From Paenibacillus sp. EZ-K15 (lineage in GTDB: Bacteria > Bacillota > Bacilli > Paenibacillales > Paenibacillaceae), in NCBI RefSeq assembly GCF_002573715.1, contig NZ_PDHM01000004.1:141537-205536 (forward strand): DNA of 64,000 nt. The letters run 5' to 3'. The notes beneath the pieces were generated by a model that did not search any database, was not told where the DNA came from, and was given only the letters and a program-made list of their open reading frames with translations. Shown in pieces: positions 46,749 through 55,995 of this stretch (its first letter is position 1; each line of letters starts with the position of its first letter). Made by a program: the position numbers and the translations under genes.

Positions 46749-46773
46749 CGGCTTCCTCTTTCGGAGGAAGCCG
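46749..46773 (+). promoter_or_regulatory. Intercistronic hairpin between lipoprotein and DUF4855-like gene
   Basis: CGGCTTCCTC pairs perfectly with GAGGAAGCCG around a five-base loop. No T run follows, so it is more likely an mRNA-stabilising or processing stem than a terminator. Confidence 0.6.
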
Positions 46774-46913
46774 ATCTTGTACACGCTGCTGCTTGCTTAT
46801 ATCAGATTTCGCGAAAGGGGGGATCCAAATTTAGCGTTCACCCGGAACAGAAATAAGAGTTTAGAATCTTTGATATTTCTGTACTTGAGAATAAGAAAAA
46901 GGAGCTGGCCTTG

Positions 46914-49769
46914 ATGAATTTGAATAAAAAATGGGTATCCGGATTAATGGCAGCCGTATTACTACTGGCACCGCTCTCTGCGGTTCAGGCGAAATCGCTT
47001 GTTCCGGATGTGACGGACCTGCAAGCGGCAAATGAAGTCAATCAACCGACGAAAGCTGGTGAACCGGAAGTGGAACAGGCACCACTAGCAAGAGACGAGA
47101 ATCAAGCAGCAGCATCTTCGGAAGTAGAGGAGACGCAATTCCGCAATCTCGCGGCCGGCCTCCCGTATGAATGGTCTGAAGCTCCGGAAGCTTCGCATCC
47201 CGATGACGGATACAAGCTTACAGACGGTAAATACGGCGCATTGGATATGAACGACCCGGCATGGGTAAGGCATCAGCGCGGAAAAGCGCGCGAAATCGTA
47301 TTTGATCTGGGGGAGGAAAAGTCGGTCGGGAAGATAACCGCTCGTTTTCTCCAGGATTATCCGACGAACTCGATCCTCGTGCCGCTGTCGGTATCGATGT
47401 ATGTCTCCGACGATAAGGAAAATTGGGGGCTGCTTTCTCATAACGCTACGCAGCTGCTATGGGGAGCAGGACCGCCTAGACAGGAGACTTTTGAATGGGA
47501 TGGCAGCCGGGATGGAATCAAGGGCGGGAATACGGATGGCAAGTTGGCTTATGCCCGTTATGTGAAGGTAATCTTTTATATGCATCCTACACAGTGGGAA
47601 TACATTGACGAAATCGAAATTATGGGTATGGACGGCAAGATTGAAGGGGCGGTAAAGGTTCCTGCCGAGCAGCCTCGTTTTTTGGAGCCGGGGGAAGCTA
47701 CGGCCGGGATCCGGAATCTGAATTTGCTGTATAACGGGCAATACGCGAATGGTTTGGGCGATTGGAAGAAGGAACGGATTATCCCTAATATCAGCTATGT
47801 AAATAAAGACGGCGAGCCGGTCGATTGGCTTTATGACGGCGTTCTATATCTCGGGATTGCTTCGCCTGCTGGTCGCGATTTCGGTCAGGGACAAACGAAC
47901 CTGGACGATTGGAAATGGTATTTGGATAAAACATTTGCAGCCACGGGCGATATGCAGCAGTTGAATGAGGCCGCCAAGGAAGTTGGGGCCAAGCTGAAAC
48001 AGCCCGATCATCAAGTCAAGGTTGTGTTAATGATTCCGAATCCAGGGGAATCCTTAACAGATTTTGGCGACATTGACGGTAGCGGTTCCTTAAATTTCAA
48101 CGACTCCGTCGTAGGCAAAGAAAAAGCGTCTGAAAACAGAGGAAAAGCAGTACAGTGGTGGCTGGACCAGACCCAGCAAAGATGGCAGGCTGCCAACTAC
48201 TCTAATCTTGAGCTTGTCGGCATGTACTGGATGCCGGAACAAATCGACATATCCGAATCAGGACCGGACATAGCTCGCATGGTGTCGGATAAAGTGCACG
48301 CCATGAACATGAAAGTTTTCTGGATTCCACACTCATATGCTTACAAAATGTTTATGTGGAAAGACGTAGGGTTCGATGCCGCGGCGCTTCAGCCTAACTA
48401 TTTCTTCGGCGGAATGGATTCCGACCGTCTGGACGATGCTACAGATACTGCAAAGCGGTACGGAATGGGGAACGAAGTTGAATTTGATGACGGAATGTTG
48501 ACAGATCCCGTACTTCGCGAGCGTTTTATCGAATACTTGGACAGCGGCGTCAGATCCGGTCTGATGCAAAATGGCTTCAGAGCTCACTATCAAGGCAATA
48601 ATGCAGTATACAACTTAGGGGTAAGCAAGGATCCAAGTTTGCGTTTAATGTATGACTGGCTGTATCAGTATTTGAACGGAATGTACGCCACTGACAGCAG
48701 TCCGGCGCCGGAGACGATGACGGAGCTTGTACAGCGTTATGTCGAGTCGAACGAAATCAATTCGGCTTTTGGTAATGATTTGACGTATCGATTGCAGACC
48801 ATCAAGCTTCTTCTGGACGAAAACAAGCCGAAGGACGCTGTGACGTATATGCAGGATTTCCTCGCGCACATTCACGACCCGGCCGTCCAAGCGCAAGGGT
48901 TGATTTCGGTCCCGGCCGCAACGGTGCTTGATTCCTACGCCCAAGTTCTCATTCAAACCTGGTCTGACGGATGGGGACTCAGCAATCTGGTTCTTGGCCA
49001 AAGCTATACAATTTCACAGCAGCCTAACAGCAACTATCCCGATTCCGGGAACGAACTTACGGACGGCCGATTCGGCGGGACGGATTACCGCACCGAGCAG
49101 TGGCAGGCCCATGCGGGAAGCGACTACCCTGAAGAACGAAGCCGCACAATCACATTTGATTTGGGCAGAAACAAATCGATTGGGGCAATTAGAGCCCATT
49201 TTCTTCAGGATAAAGGGCCTGGCATCCAATTTCCTCAGAATGTCACATTTTCTGTTTCATCTGACGGCCAATCCTGGAGCACGCTGGCAACCGTTTCTCC
49301 GCCACCGGCACAGGATGCTGCCTCGGCCGAGTTCGTGGGTTGGAGCGGAATAACAGACGGTGTGCCGGGGAAAGCTGGAGCCGATAAAGTGTCTGCCCGC
49401 TACGTTAAAGTTGAATTTCCGGTCAATATCTGGGTCTTCCTGGATGAAATCGAAGTTCTTGGCATTGACGACCAGGCGGGGGGTGACACGTGTATCGACA
49501 ACGCAAGAGCTGTGGTGGATGCCGCTGCGAAGAAATTGACAATCGACGGTCTGGTCGTGAACGGCAGCCAGTCCCAAGTGAATTTGAAAATACTCGATTC
49601 GAAAGGGAAAGTTCGGTATGAAGGCCAGACGACAAGTACGGAAACGGGAAGTTTCCAATTTATGATCAAGCTAACCGGCAACTTAAAGGGAACTTGCGAC
49701 GCCTATCTGTCTATGGAAGGAATGTCGGATCCCGTTAAGATTTCATTCGAGTACAATAAAAAGGACTGA
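46914..49769 (+). CDS. Large DUF4855-like secreted protein with two discoidin-like modules
   Basis: A 951-residue secreted protein; AAGGAG lies nine bases before the ATG at 46914, and an in-frame TTG at 46911 is a weaker choice. Order: signal peptide; acidic linker (~30-75); discoidin-like module (~80-245); DUF4855-like domain (~260-600) with Glu442 in GMYWMPE and Glu523 in NEVEFDD; helical region (~600-680); a second discoidin-like module (~690-850: SNYPDSGNELTDGRFGGTD; IWVFLDEIEVLGIDDQ); and a terminal beta domain (~860-951). The extra modules suggest substrate anchoring. It shares N-terminal architecture with the protein at 38709 and follows the third transporter set. Confidence 0.82.
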   Translation: MNLNKKWVSGLMAAVLLLAPLSAVQAKSLVPDVTDLQAANEVNQPTKAGEPEVEQAPLARDENQAAASSEVEETQFRNLAAGLPYEWSEAPEASHPDDGYKLTDGKYGALDMNDPAWVRHQRGKAREIVFDLGEEKSVGKITARFLQDYPTNSILVPLSVSMYVSDDKENWGLLSHNATQLLWGAGPPRQETFEWDGSRDGIKGGNTDGKLAYARYVKVIFYMHPTQWEYIDEIEIMGMDGKIEGAVKVPAEQPRFLEPGEATAGIRNLNLLYNGQYANGLGDWKKERIIPNISYVNKDGEPVDWLYDGVLYLGIASPAGRDFGQGQTNLDDWKWYLDKTFAATGDMQQLNEAAKEVGAKLKQPDHQVKVVLMIPNPGESLTDFGDIDGSGSLNFNDSVVGKEKASENRGKAVQWWLDQTQQRWQAANYSNLELVGMYWMPEQIDISESGPDIARMVSDKVHAMNMKVFWIPHSYAYKMFMWKDVGFDAAALQPNYFFGGMDSDRLDDATDTAKRYGMGNEVEFDDGMLTDPVLRERFIEYLDSGVRSGLMQNGFRAHYQGNNAVYNLGVSKDPSLRLMYDWLYQYLNGMYATDSSPAPETMTELVQRYVESNEINSAFGNDLTYRLQTIKLLLDENKPKDAVTYMQDFLAHIHDPAVQAQGLISVPAATVLDSYAQVLIQTWSDGWGLSNLVLGQSYTISQQPNSNYPDSGNELTDGRFGGTDYRTEQWQAHAGSDYPEERSRTITFDLGRNKSIGAIRAHFLQDKGPGIQFPQNVTFSVSSDGQSWSTLATVSPPPAQDAASAEFVGWSGITDGVPGKAGADKVSARYVKVEFPVNIWVFLDEIEVLGIDDQAGGDTCIDNARAVVDAAAKKLTIDGLVVNGSQSQVNLKILDSKGKVRYEGQTTSTETGSFQFMIKLTGNLKGTCDAYLSMEGMSDPVKISFEYNKKD

Positions 49770-49898
49770 TGAGTTATTTCCAGCACGAGCTCAGGTTCCG
49801 ATGGCATAATGGCCTGATTTCCGAGAAGTTGACTTAGGATGAGGGCATTTTATGGCAAACTCTGCCGAGCATGATGCATGATAATTTATGTTTCGTAA

Positions 49899-49946
49899 AA
49901 AAGCCATGGAGGCAGCGTTATTTCCACGCTGTGGCCCGTGGCTTTT
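49899..49946 (+). terminator. Terminator-like double hairpin after the large DUF4855-like gene
   Basis: AAAAGCCATGG pairs with CCGTGGCTTTT, enclosing a second stem CAGCGT/ACGCTG. T runs are short. The remaining bases from 49947 to 50237 show no other gene. Confidence 0.65.
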
Positions 49947-50237
49947 GCTTTCGAATCGGTCTTGATGAGCACATGGGAAATATGTGGCGTATAACGATGT
50001 TTATGAACACGTTTAATATAATGAAGGAAGAAGAAAACCGCTAAATTGATTCAAAGTCGCAAAGGATTGCTAGTCTCCCCAACTACATCAAGGGCTATCT
50101 GGAAATTTCATGCTGAGAAAGTTGAGAACAATGTAAACGCATACTTATTCATGGTATAATGTTTCTAATAGATTAGGCAATCTTAGTCATTTGGGGTTCT
50201 TATAATGCTGCAAATCTGGCCTGGGGGTGTTGCGAGG

Positions 50238-50426
50238 ATGAAAAGGTATAGCGTGTGGCGTCCGATTATGTTGATTGCGGTGGCGCTGCTTACGAACAGC
50301 TTGGTTACGAATTTGGCGGGGGTATTTGGCATGACGCCAGAGTCGGCAAGCAGCTTGGGCGTAGTCGCCATGATTATTGCCGGATTAATTACGTATAATC
50401 GCATGATGAAGTCCCGCCGCAAATGA
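50238..50426 (+). CDS. Small membrane protein of unknown function
   Basis: A 62-residue protein starting at the ATG at 50238; GGGGG lies about ten bases upstream. Two hydrophobic stretches (PIMLIAVALLTNSLVTNLAG and SLGVVAMIIAGLITYNRM) are joined by FGMTPESASS, and Arg/Lys-rich ends point to the cytoplasm (MKRYS; MKSRRK). No known motif is seen. It stands alone between a DUF4855-like gene and the nucleoside importer and is followed by a short terminator. Confidence 0.6.
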   Translation: MKRYSVWRPIMLIAVALLTNSLVTNLAGVFGMTPESASSLGVVAMIIAGLITYNRMMKSRRK

Positions 50427-50473
50427 ATAATCATTCATTCAAAACATCCATTGAAATGAACACCATGTTTGTA

Positions 50474-50498
50474 AGCACCTTGCCGAGGTGCTTTCTTT
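50474..50498 (+). terminator. Short terminator after the small membrane protein gene
   Basis: AGCACCT pairs with AGGTGCT around five bases and is followed by TTTCTTT. Between 50499 and 50714 I see no gene. Confidence 0.75.
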
Positions 50499-50714
50499 CA
50501 TAAGGGGCTATTATTTTTTTCCAAATTGCAGGGTCTGATCACTTGCAAGTTTACGTACCACACCAATTGTAACCCCCCCGTGTTATCTATAAAAACCGTG
50601 ATATCAACACCGCGTTAACTACGGCTTCCTATCTCTGCTAAAATTGGAATAAAACATGTCTTAAACGTTTCACCGCGACACAGATGCAGCTTGACAGATT
50701 CACCCAAATTTATG

Positions 50715-50743
50715 TTGAAAAGGGTCAGTTTTATTAATATATT
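50715..50743 (+). promoter_or_regulatory. SigmaA-type promoter of the nucleoside-binding lipoprotein gene
   Basis: TTGAAA at 50715-50720 and TATATT at 50738-50743 are separated by 17 bases, giving a start near 50750 and a short leader with AGGAGGG before the ATG at 50798. Confidence 0.7.
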
Positions 50744-50797
50744 GTAAATAGCACGAATCTAGTATTCGGGCATATATACCTAGGAGGGTTATCCTTA

Positions 50798-51904
50798 ATG
50801 AAAAAAGGGGTCATATCTTTAATCAGTTTGGCGTTATCTGTCACAATGTTGGCAGGTTGCGGCGACAAACCGGCGTCAGAACCAAGCGGCGGCGCAGGCG
50901 GCGATGCACCTAAGGCAAACTTCAAGGTAGGGATGGTTACGGACGCGGGAACCATCGATGACAAGTCGTTTAACCAAGGAACGTACGAAGGTATCGAGAA
51001 GGCCAATAAGGACTTCAAAATGGAGTATAAATACCTGAAGCCGGCCGGAACGACAGAAGCCGACTACTCGAAAGAGATCGGAAACCTGTACGATGCCGGA
51101 TTTAAGTTCATTGTAACTCCAGGCTTCAAATTTGAAACAGCCGTGTTCAAAGCACAGGACAAATATACAGATGCTAAATTCGTGATTATCGATGGAACAC
51201 CTCATTCCGGCGACAGCAATCCGGTAGTTAAGGAAAATACCGTATCCATCTTCTTCGCTGAGCAAGAGTCCGGTTTCCTGGCTGGCGTAGCAACTGCGCT
51301 TCATGTGAAGGATGGACAGGCTGGATTTATCGGCGGCATGGAAATCCCTCCTGTACAGAAGTTCAACTGGGGCTTCCAGCAGGGTGTAGCATACGCCAAC
51401 GAGAATCTCGGCACGAAACTGGTGATTAACAAAGAAAACGTTGTTTACCAAGGATCTTTTGATGATGTTGCAGCAGGCAGCCAATTGGCGGCTCAAATGT
51501 ATGACCGTGGCGTAAACGTTATCTTCGCGGCAGCAGGCGGCGTTGGCGTTGGTGCGATTAACGAAGCGAAGACTCGCGTACAGAACGGATCCGAAGTATG
51601 GATCGTTGGTGTAGACGTTGACCAGTATCAAGATGGCGTTTACGAAGGCGACAAATCCGTTGTCCTGACTTCGGCCGTGAAGAAAATCGACCATGCGGCT
51701 TACGATATGATCAAAGCTGAAATGGAAGGTAAATTCCCAGGCGGACAGACGCTTACGCTGGATGCGACCAATGACGGTGTCGGCCTTCCTGAGAAGAATC
51801 CGAACCTGAGCGATGACGTCCTTAAGCAAGTTGACGAAGTGTTTGGCAAGATCAAAGCCGGCGAAGTTAAAGTAACGGCAGAGCAAGGCGATTTGATTAA
51901 GTAA
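50798..51904 (+). CDS. nupN: BMP-family nucleoside-binding lipoprotein
   Basis: A 368-residue lipoprotein; the signal ends in TMLAGC, with Cys21 lipidated. The mature part is a BMP/PnrA-type binding protein (GMVTDAGTIDDKSFNQGTYE; VSIFFAEQESGFLAGVATAL; GQAGFIGGMEIPPVQKFNWG). The family binds purine and other nucleosides outside the membrane. It is followed by a terminator, then by an ATPase and two permeases of the matching type, so the set equals Bacillus nupNOPQ. The gene has its own sigmaA-type promoter and lower G+C than the sugar transporters upstream. Confidence 0.93.
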   Translation: MKKGVISLISLALSVTMLAGCGDKPASEPSGGAGGDAPKANFKVGMVTDAGTIDDKSFNQGTYEGIEKANKDFKMEYKYLKPAGTTEADYSKEIGNLYDAGFKFIVTPGFKFETAVFKAQDKYTDAKFVIIDGTPHSGDSNPVVKENTVSIFFAEQESGFLAGVATALHVKDGQAGFIGGMEIPPVQKFNWGFQQGVAYANENLGTKLVINKENVVYQGSFDDVAAGSQLAAQMYDRGVNVIFAAAGGVGVGAINEAKTRVQNGSEVWIVGVDVDQYQDGVYEGDKSVVLTSAVKKIDHAAYDMIKAEMEGKFPGGQTLTLDATNDGVGLPEKNPNLSDDVLKQVDEVFGKIKAGEVKVTAEQGDLIK

Positions 51905-51970
51905 TCCAAGACACCAAGGTCATCTTCAGAAGCGTGGATAGACTTACTTGAAAAACAGCGATACCGCATG

Positions 51971-52000
51971 AAAAAAGACGGATTCCCTCCGTCTTTTTTT
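51971..52000 (+). terminator. Terminator between nupN and nupO
   Basis: AAAAAAGACGGA pairs with TCCGTCTTTTTT around five bases, followed by a T run. It probably sets a high ratio of binding protein to ATPase/permease mRNA by partial read-through. Confidence 0.93.
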
Positions 52001-52042
52001 AAGATTAAAGAATTCTGTATTCGTATTTATATGTTTTGGGGT

Positions 52043-52095
52043 CCCCGCAAAGTAGTTGGAATAAGCATCGAAGCAATAGGCTCCACTTTGTGGGG
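52043..52095 (+). repeat. Stem-loop element in the nupN-nupO gap
   Basis: CCCCGCAAAGT (52043-52053) pairs with ACTTTGTGGGG (52085-52095), one G-T pair included, around a 31-base loop. It stands alone in a 270-base noncoding stretch and looks like a dispersed Paenibacillus repeat (from memory, not checked). The remainder up to 52260 shows no clear promoter or gene. Confidence 0.5.
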
Positions 52096-52272
52096 CTATT
52101 TTAAGGTATCAGACCGTATCACCGGCGCAAGCGATTGCATCCTGATATTGAATGTAGAATCGATCTATGTAACTGCGTTCTGGCTGTTTGGAAGTGAGTC
52201 GATCCGTGTTTTTTTAAAAGCAATTTAGGCACAAGAAGATACCAACACAAAAGAAGGAGAGGACCCAAAACC

Positions 52273-53805
52273 ATGGACTATGTTGTCGAGATGGTGGGCA
52301 TCCGCAAGGAATTTCCCGGGATCGTGGCCAATGACGATATCACGATTAGGCTGAAAAAAGGCGAGATTCATGCGCTGCTCGGTGAGAACGGGGCGGGCAA
52401 ATCCACCCTGATGAGTATCCTGTTTGGCATGTATCAACCTGACCGTGGCGTCATCAAAGTCAACGGCAAGGACGTGCGGATCTCGAATCCGAATGTCGCG
52501 AACAAACTCGGAATCGGGATGGTGCATCAGCATTTTAAATTGGTCGAGCCGTTTACCGTGACCGAGAATATTATTCTGGGCAGCGAGACGCGCAAGTACT
52601 TCTTCGGCTTGGACGTCAGATCGGCTGCCAAACGGGTTGAGGAGCTGTCTAAACGATACGGCCTCAACGTGGACCCTTATGCTAAAATCGAGGATATCTC
52701 GGTCGGGATGCAGCAGAGAGTGGAAATTCTCAAAATGCTGTATCGCGACGCAGAAGTGCTCATATTCGACGAGCCGACCGCCGTGCTGACCCCTCAGGAA
52801 ATCGAAGATCTGCAGGGCATTATGAAAAACCTGGTCAATGAAGGTAAATCCATCATTCTGATCACCCACAAATTGAAAGAAATTAAAGCGGTTGCGGACC
52901 GCTGTACCGTCATCCGCCGTGGCAAGACGATCGGCACCGTAGAAGTGGCAGACACGAGCCGTGAGGCAATGGCCGAAATGATGGTGGGCCGCAGCGTTTC
53001 CTTTAAGGTGGAGAAGCAGGAGAGTCACCCGGGCAAGACCGTTCTCGAGATTAAATCGCTTACGGTAAAGAACAGCAAGAAAGTCGATGCGCTCAAAGGC
53101 TTTAGTCTGGACCTGCATGCCGGGGAGATTGTGGGTATTGCAGGCGTGGATGGTAACGGTCAATCGGAACTGATAGAAGCCATTACCGGACTTCGGCAGG
53201 CGGAGAGCGGAACGGTGAGCTTAAATGGAAAAACGCTCAACGGTCTATCTGTCCGTCAACGAAATGAAAGCGGAATCGGCCACATTCCGGAGGACCGCCA
53301 AAAGAGGGGCCTCGTACTGGATTATACGATTGAAGAGAATTTGATCCTCGAGGTGTATAACCGCCCACCGTATTCCAAGAACGGGCTGCTGCAGCCAGCA
53401 GCGATCCGCAAGCATGCGGAGCATATCATTCAGAGCTTTGATGTGCGTTCCGGAACGGGCGGCCGGTCGATCGTGCGTTCGATGTCCGGCGGTAACCAGC
53501 AAAAAGCGATCATCGGCCGCGAGGTAGAGCGCGATCCGGATCTGCTTATTGCCGTCCAGCCGACTCGGGGCCTTGACGTAGGCTCGATTGAATATATTCA
53601 CCGGCGTCTGATCGAACAGCGCGACAAAGGGAAAGCCGTTCTGCTGGTTTCCCTGGAGCTTGATGAAGTGCTGAACTTGTCGGACCGCATTGCCGTTATC
53701 AATAACGGTGAACTGGTAGGTATCGTTAAAACCTCCGAAACGAACGAAAGAGAGCTCGGACTGATGATGGCCGGGTATCAAAAAGAGGAGGCACCACATG
53801 AATAA
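52273..53805 (+). CDS. nupO: Nucleoside ABC transporter ATPase with two ABC domains
   Basis: A 510-residue protein with two ABC domains, as in sugar/nucleoside (RbsA/NupO) ATPases. The first has Walker A GENGAGKST near residue 37, signature SVGMQQRVEI and Walker B VLIFDEPTAVLTP. The second has a degenerate Walker A (GVDGNGQSEL) and signature SMSGGNQQKAI with RGLDVGSIEY. Such asymmetry is normal. AAGGAGAGG precedes the ATG. It overlaps the first permease gene by eight bases and energises purine nucleoside uptake with nupN, nupP and nupQ. Confidence 0.95.
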   Translation: MDYVVEMVGIRKEFPGIVANDDITIRLKKGEIHALLGENGAGKSTLMSILFGMYQPDRGVIKVNGKDVRISNPNVANKLGIGMVHQHFKLVEPFTVTENIILGSETRKYFFGLDVRSAAKRVEELSKRYGLNVDPYAKIEDISVGMQQRVEILKMLYRDAEVLIFDEPTAVLTPQEIEDLQGIMKNLVNEGKSIILITHKLKEIKAVADRCTVIRRGKTIGTVEVADTSREAMAEMMVGRSVSFKVEKQESHPGKTVLEIKSLTVKNSKKVDALKGFSLDLHAGEIVGIAGVDGNGQSELIEAITGLRQAESGTVSLNGKTLNGLSVRQRNESGIGHIPEDRQKRGLVLDYTIEENLILEVYNRPPYSKNGLLQPAAIRKHAEHIIQSFDVRSGTGGRSIVRSMSGGNQQKAIIGREVERDPDLLIAVQPTRGLDVGSIEYIHRRLIEQRDKGKAVLLVSLELDEVLNLSDRIAVINNGELVGIVKTSETNERELGLMMAGYQKEEAPHE

Positions 53806-54853
53806 CAGCGTAAAATCGTTGCTTGCCGTCCTGTTCGGACTCATCGCGGGGGCACTGCTTATGGCGCTGACCGGACATAATCCGGTAGAAGGGTATAAGT
53901 ATCTCATCCAGGGTGGACTCAAGAACCCGGAGAGGATCGGAAATACGCTGGCGACGGCGACTCCGCTTATTTTGACCGGTTTGTCCGTGGCTTTTGCCTT
54001 CCGTACCGGGCTGTTTAATATCGGTGCTGCAGGCCAGATGCTGTTCGGTGGCTTTTGCGCGACGGCTGTTGGCCTCTCGCTCGACCTGCCGCGGGCTCTG
54101 CTCCTGTTGGTTATGGTACTGGTCGGGTTTATCGGCGGTGCGCTATGGGCGGTTGTCCCAGGTTTCCTGAAGGCTAAATATAACGTGCATGAGGTCGTAT
54201 CCACGATCATGATGAACTGGACTGCCTACTGGACCGTTTATTATGTCATTCCGGGTTATTTCAAAGGGGCGAGCCTGGAGACGGAATCGCGTCAGCTTCC
54301 GCCGGAAGCCATGCTGCATCAGCAGTGGCTAAGCGATATGTTCCAAGGTTCTTATGTCAATCTGGGCTTTTTTATCGCGGTCATTGCTGTTCTGGTCGTC
54401 GCTTTCCTTATTAACAAGACAACGCTCGGATATGAATTGAAGGCGGTCGGATTCAACCGGCACGCTTCCGAATATGCGGGTATCGCTGTCAAACGCAGTA
54501 TCGTGCTGTCCATGTTCATCTCCGGCGGTCTCGCGGGCCTCGCGGGGGTTGCACAGTATACGGGGAATGCCTCCAGCATGCAGATCGGCATTCTGCCGAG
54601 CCAGGGGTTTGACGGGATTGCCGTAGCTCTGCTCGGAATCAATGCACCTATCGGTGTATTGGTGTCGGCCTTGTTCTTCGGAATTCTCTACTCGGGCAGA
54701 GGGTTTATGAATGCCATGACGGAGATTCCGCCGGAAATTGCCGATTCGATTATCGCCATCATTATCTATTTTGCGGCAACCAGCATCTTGATCGAACGAC
54801 TATACCGTAAAATGAAGCTGCGTCGCGCGGCTAATAAAAAGCAGGGGGAGTAA
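53798..54853 (+). CDS. nupP: Nucleoside ABC transporter permease
   Basis: A 351-residue membrane protein of the BPD_transp_2 type, with about nine hydrophobic segments. GHNPVEGYKYLIQGGLKNP after the first helix and GFNRHASEYAGIAVKRSIVL are typical of NupP/BmpB permeases. Its GAGG site and ATG lie inside the end of the ATPase gene. The Arg/Lys-rich C-terminus (RLYRKMKLRRAANKKQ) is cytoplasmic. It forms a heterodimer with the next protein. Confidence 0.95.
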   Translation: MNNSVKSLLAVLFGLIAGALLMALTGHNPVEGYKYLIQGGLKNPERIGNTLATATPLILTGLSVAFAFRTGLFNIGAAGQMLFGGFCATAVGLSLDLPRALLLLVMVLVGFIGGALWAVVPGFLKAKYNVHEVVSTIMMNWTAYWTVYYVIPGYFKGASLETESRQLPPEAMLHQQWLSDMFQGSYVNLGFFIAVIAVLVVAFLINKTTLGYELKAVGFNRHASEYAGIAVKRSIVLSMFISGGLAGLAGVAQYTGNASSMQIGILPSQGFDGIAVALLGINAPIGVLVSALFFGILYSGRGFMNAMTEIPPEIADSIIAIIIYFAATSILIERLYRKMKLRRAANKKQGE

Positions 54854-54859
54854 GGACAT

Positions 54860-55813
54860 ATGTGGACAACGATTGAACAGATTTTTCCGTATGCCATCGC
54901 TTACACGATCCCGCTTTTGATTACCGCCTTGGGCGCGCTGTTCAGTGAACGAAGCGGGGTCGTCAATATTGGCCTTGACGGCTTGATGATTGTCGGTTCT
55001 TTCATCGGAGCCTTTGTCATATTCAAAATGCAGGCCCAATGGCCCGGCCAATCTTGGGTATTGTGGGTAGGCCTGTTGGCAGCAGCGGCAGCGAGTGCGC
55101 TATTCTCGCTATTGCATGCCTTTGCCAGCATAAACCTCAGTGCCAATCAGATCATAAGCGGTACGGCGATCAACATGATCGCGGGTGCCCTGACGATTTT
55201 CCTTGCCCGTAACATTACGGGGAGCGGTAAGATCAGCATCACAAATGGTTTTGCACCGTTTGATGTGCCTGTGCTGTCTAAGATCCCGGTTATTGGGGAT
55301 TTGTTTTTTACCAAAACCTATGCAACAACCTGGCTTGTTCTGTTAGTGTTAGTGCTCAGTGCACTAATATTGTACAGAACACCGTTCGGTTTGCGTCTCC
55401 GGTCCTGCGGCGAGCATCCGCACGCAGCGGAAGCAGCCGGCATTAAGGTGCAGTCCATGCGCTATGTCGGCGTCATGATCTCGGGTGCTTTTTCCGGACT
55501 CGGGGGAGCTGTCATTCTGTTGACGTATTCCGGTGAATTTACGGGGAACGTTGCAGGACTAGGGTTCCTGGCTCTGGCGTCCTTGATCTTCGGACAATGG
55601 AAGCCGCTCGGTATCCTGCTGGCCACCTTGTTCTTCGGATTTGCCACGACGGTAGCCAACGTATCGCAGGTAATCCCGTCATTGGCGGTGATCCCGCCGG
55701 TCATTCTCAAGATTTTCCCTTATGTTGTTACGCTGATCGCACTCGTGATTTTCTCCAAATCCTCGAATGCGCCGAAAGCCGTAGGGGAGCCGTTCGATTC
55801 AGGTAAACGGTAA
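54860..55813 (+). CDS. nupQ: Nucleoside ABC transporter permease
   Basis: A 317-residue membrane protein, the second BPD_transp_2 permease. It has LITALGALFSERSGVVNIGL at the start, SANQIISGTAINMIAGALTI in the middle and LRSCGEHPHAAEAAGIKVQS as the coupling loop region. The start is six bases after the upstream stop with GGGGGAG as site. It is the last gene of the nup set and is followed by a terminator. Confidence 0.95.
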   Translation: MWTTIEQIFPYAIAYTIPLLITALGALFSERSGVVNIGLDGLMIVGSFIGAFVIFKMQAQWPGQSWVLWVGLLAAAAASALFSLLHAFASINLSANQIISGTAINMIAGALTIFLARNITGSGKISITNGFAPFDVPVLSKIPVIGDLFFTKTYATTWLVLLVLVLSALILYRTPFGLRLRSCGEHPHAAEAAGIKVQSMRYVGVMISGAFSGLGGAVILLTYSGEFTGNVAGLGFLALASLIFGQWKPLGILLATLFFGFATTVANVSQVIPSLAVIPPVILKIFPYVVTLIALVIFSKSSNAPKAVGEPFDSGKR

Positions 55814-55844
55814 CGGATTGCGCAAGTCGATGTAACACATCTAG

Positions 55845-55897
55845 AACCTCTGATATGCCTATGCCCACTTAGGGTTAGGTCTATCGGAGGTTTTTTT
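55845..55897 (+). terminator. Terminator of the nup operon
   Basis: AACCTCTGATA pairs with TATCGGAGGTT (one G-T pair) around a 26-base loop and is followed by seven T. Confidence 0.85.
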
Positions 55898-55995
55898 ACA
55901 TTTAGCATACTTTAGGTTAGAACTCCCAAAACATCTCTGGTATATATAGTAAATAAGGCTAAAGAATTTAATAGAATAGAGGAGTGAAAACCTGA

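Noticed and set aside
50499..50797. Purine riboswitch upstream of nupN
   Set aside because: The conserved purine-aptamer segments were looked for and not found; an ordinary promoter with a leader of about 50 bases explains the region.
50876..51886. Minus-strand open frame opposite nupN
   Set aside because: It mirrors the codons of a clear lipoprotein gene and has no protein-family pattern of its own.
51968..52228. Small open frame between nupN and nupO
   Set aside because: It begins in the terminator, covers the stem-loop element and has no ribosome binding site.
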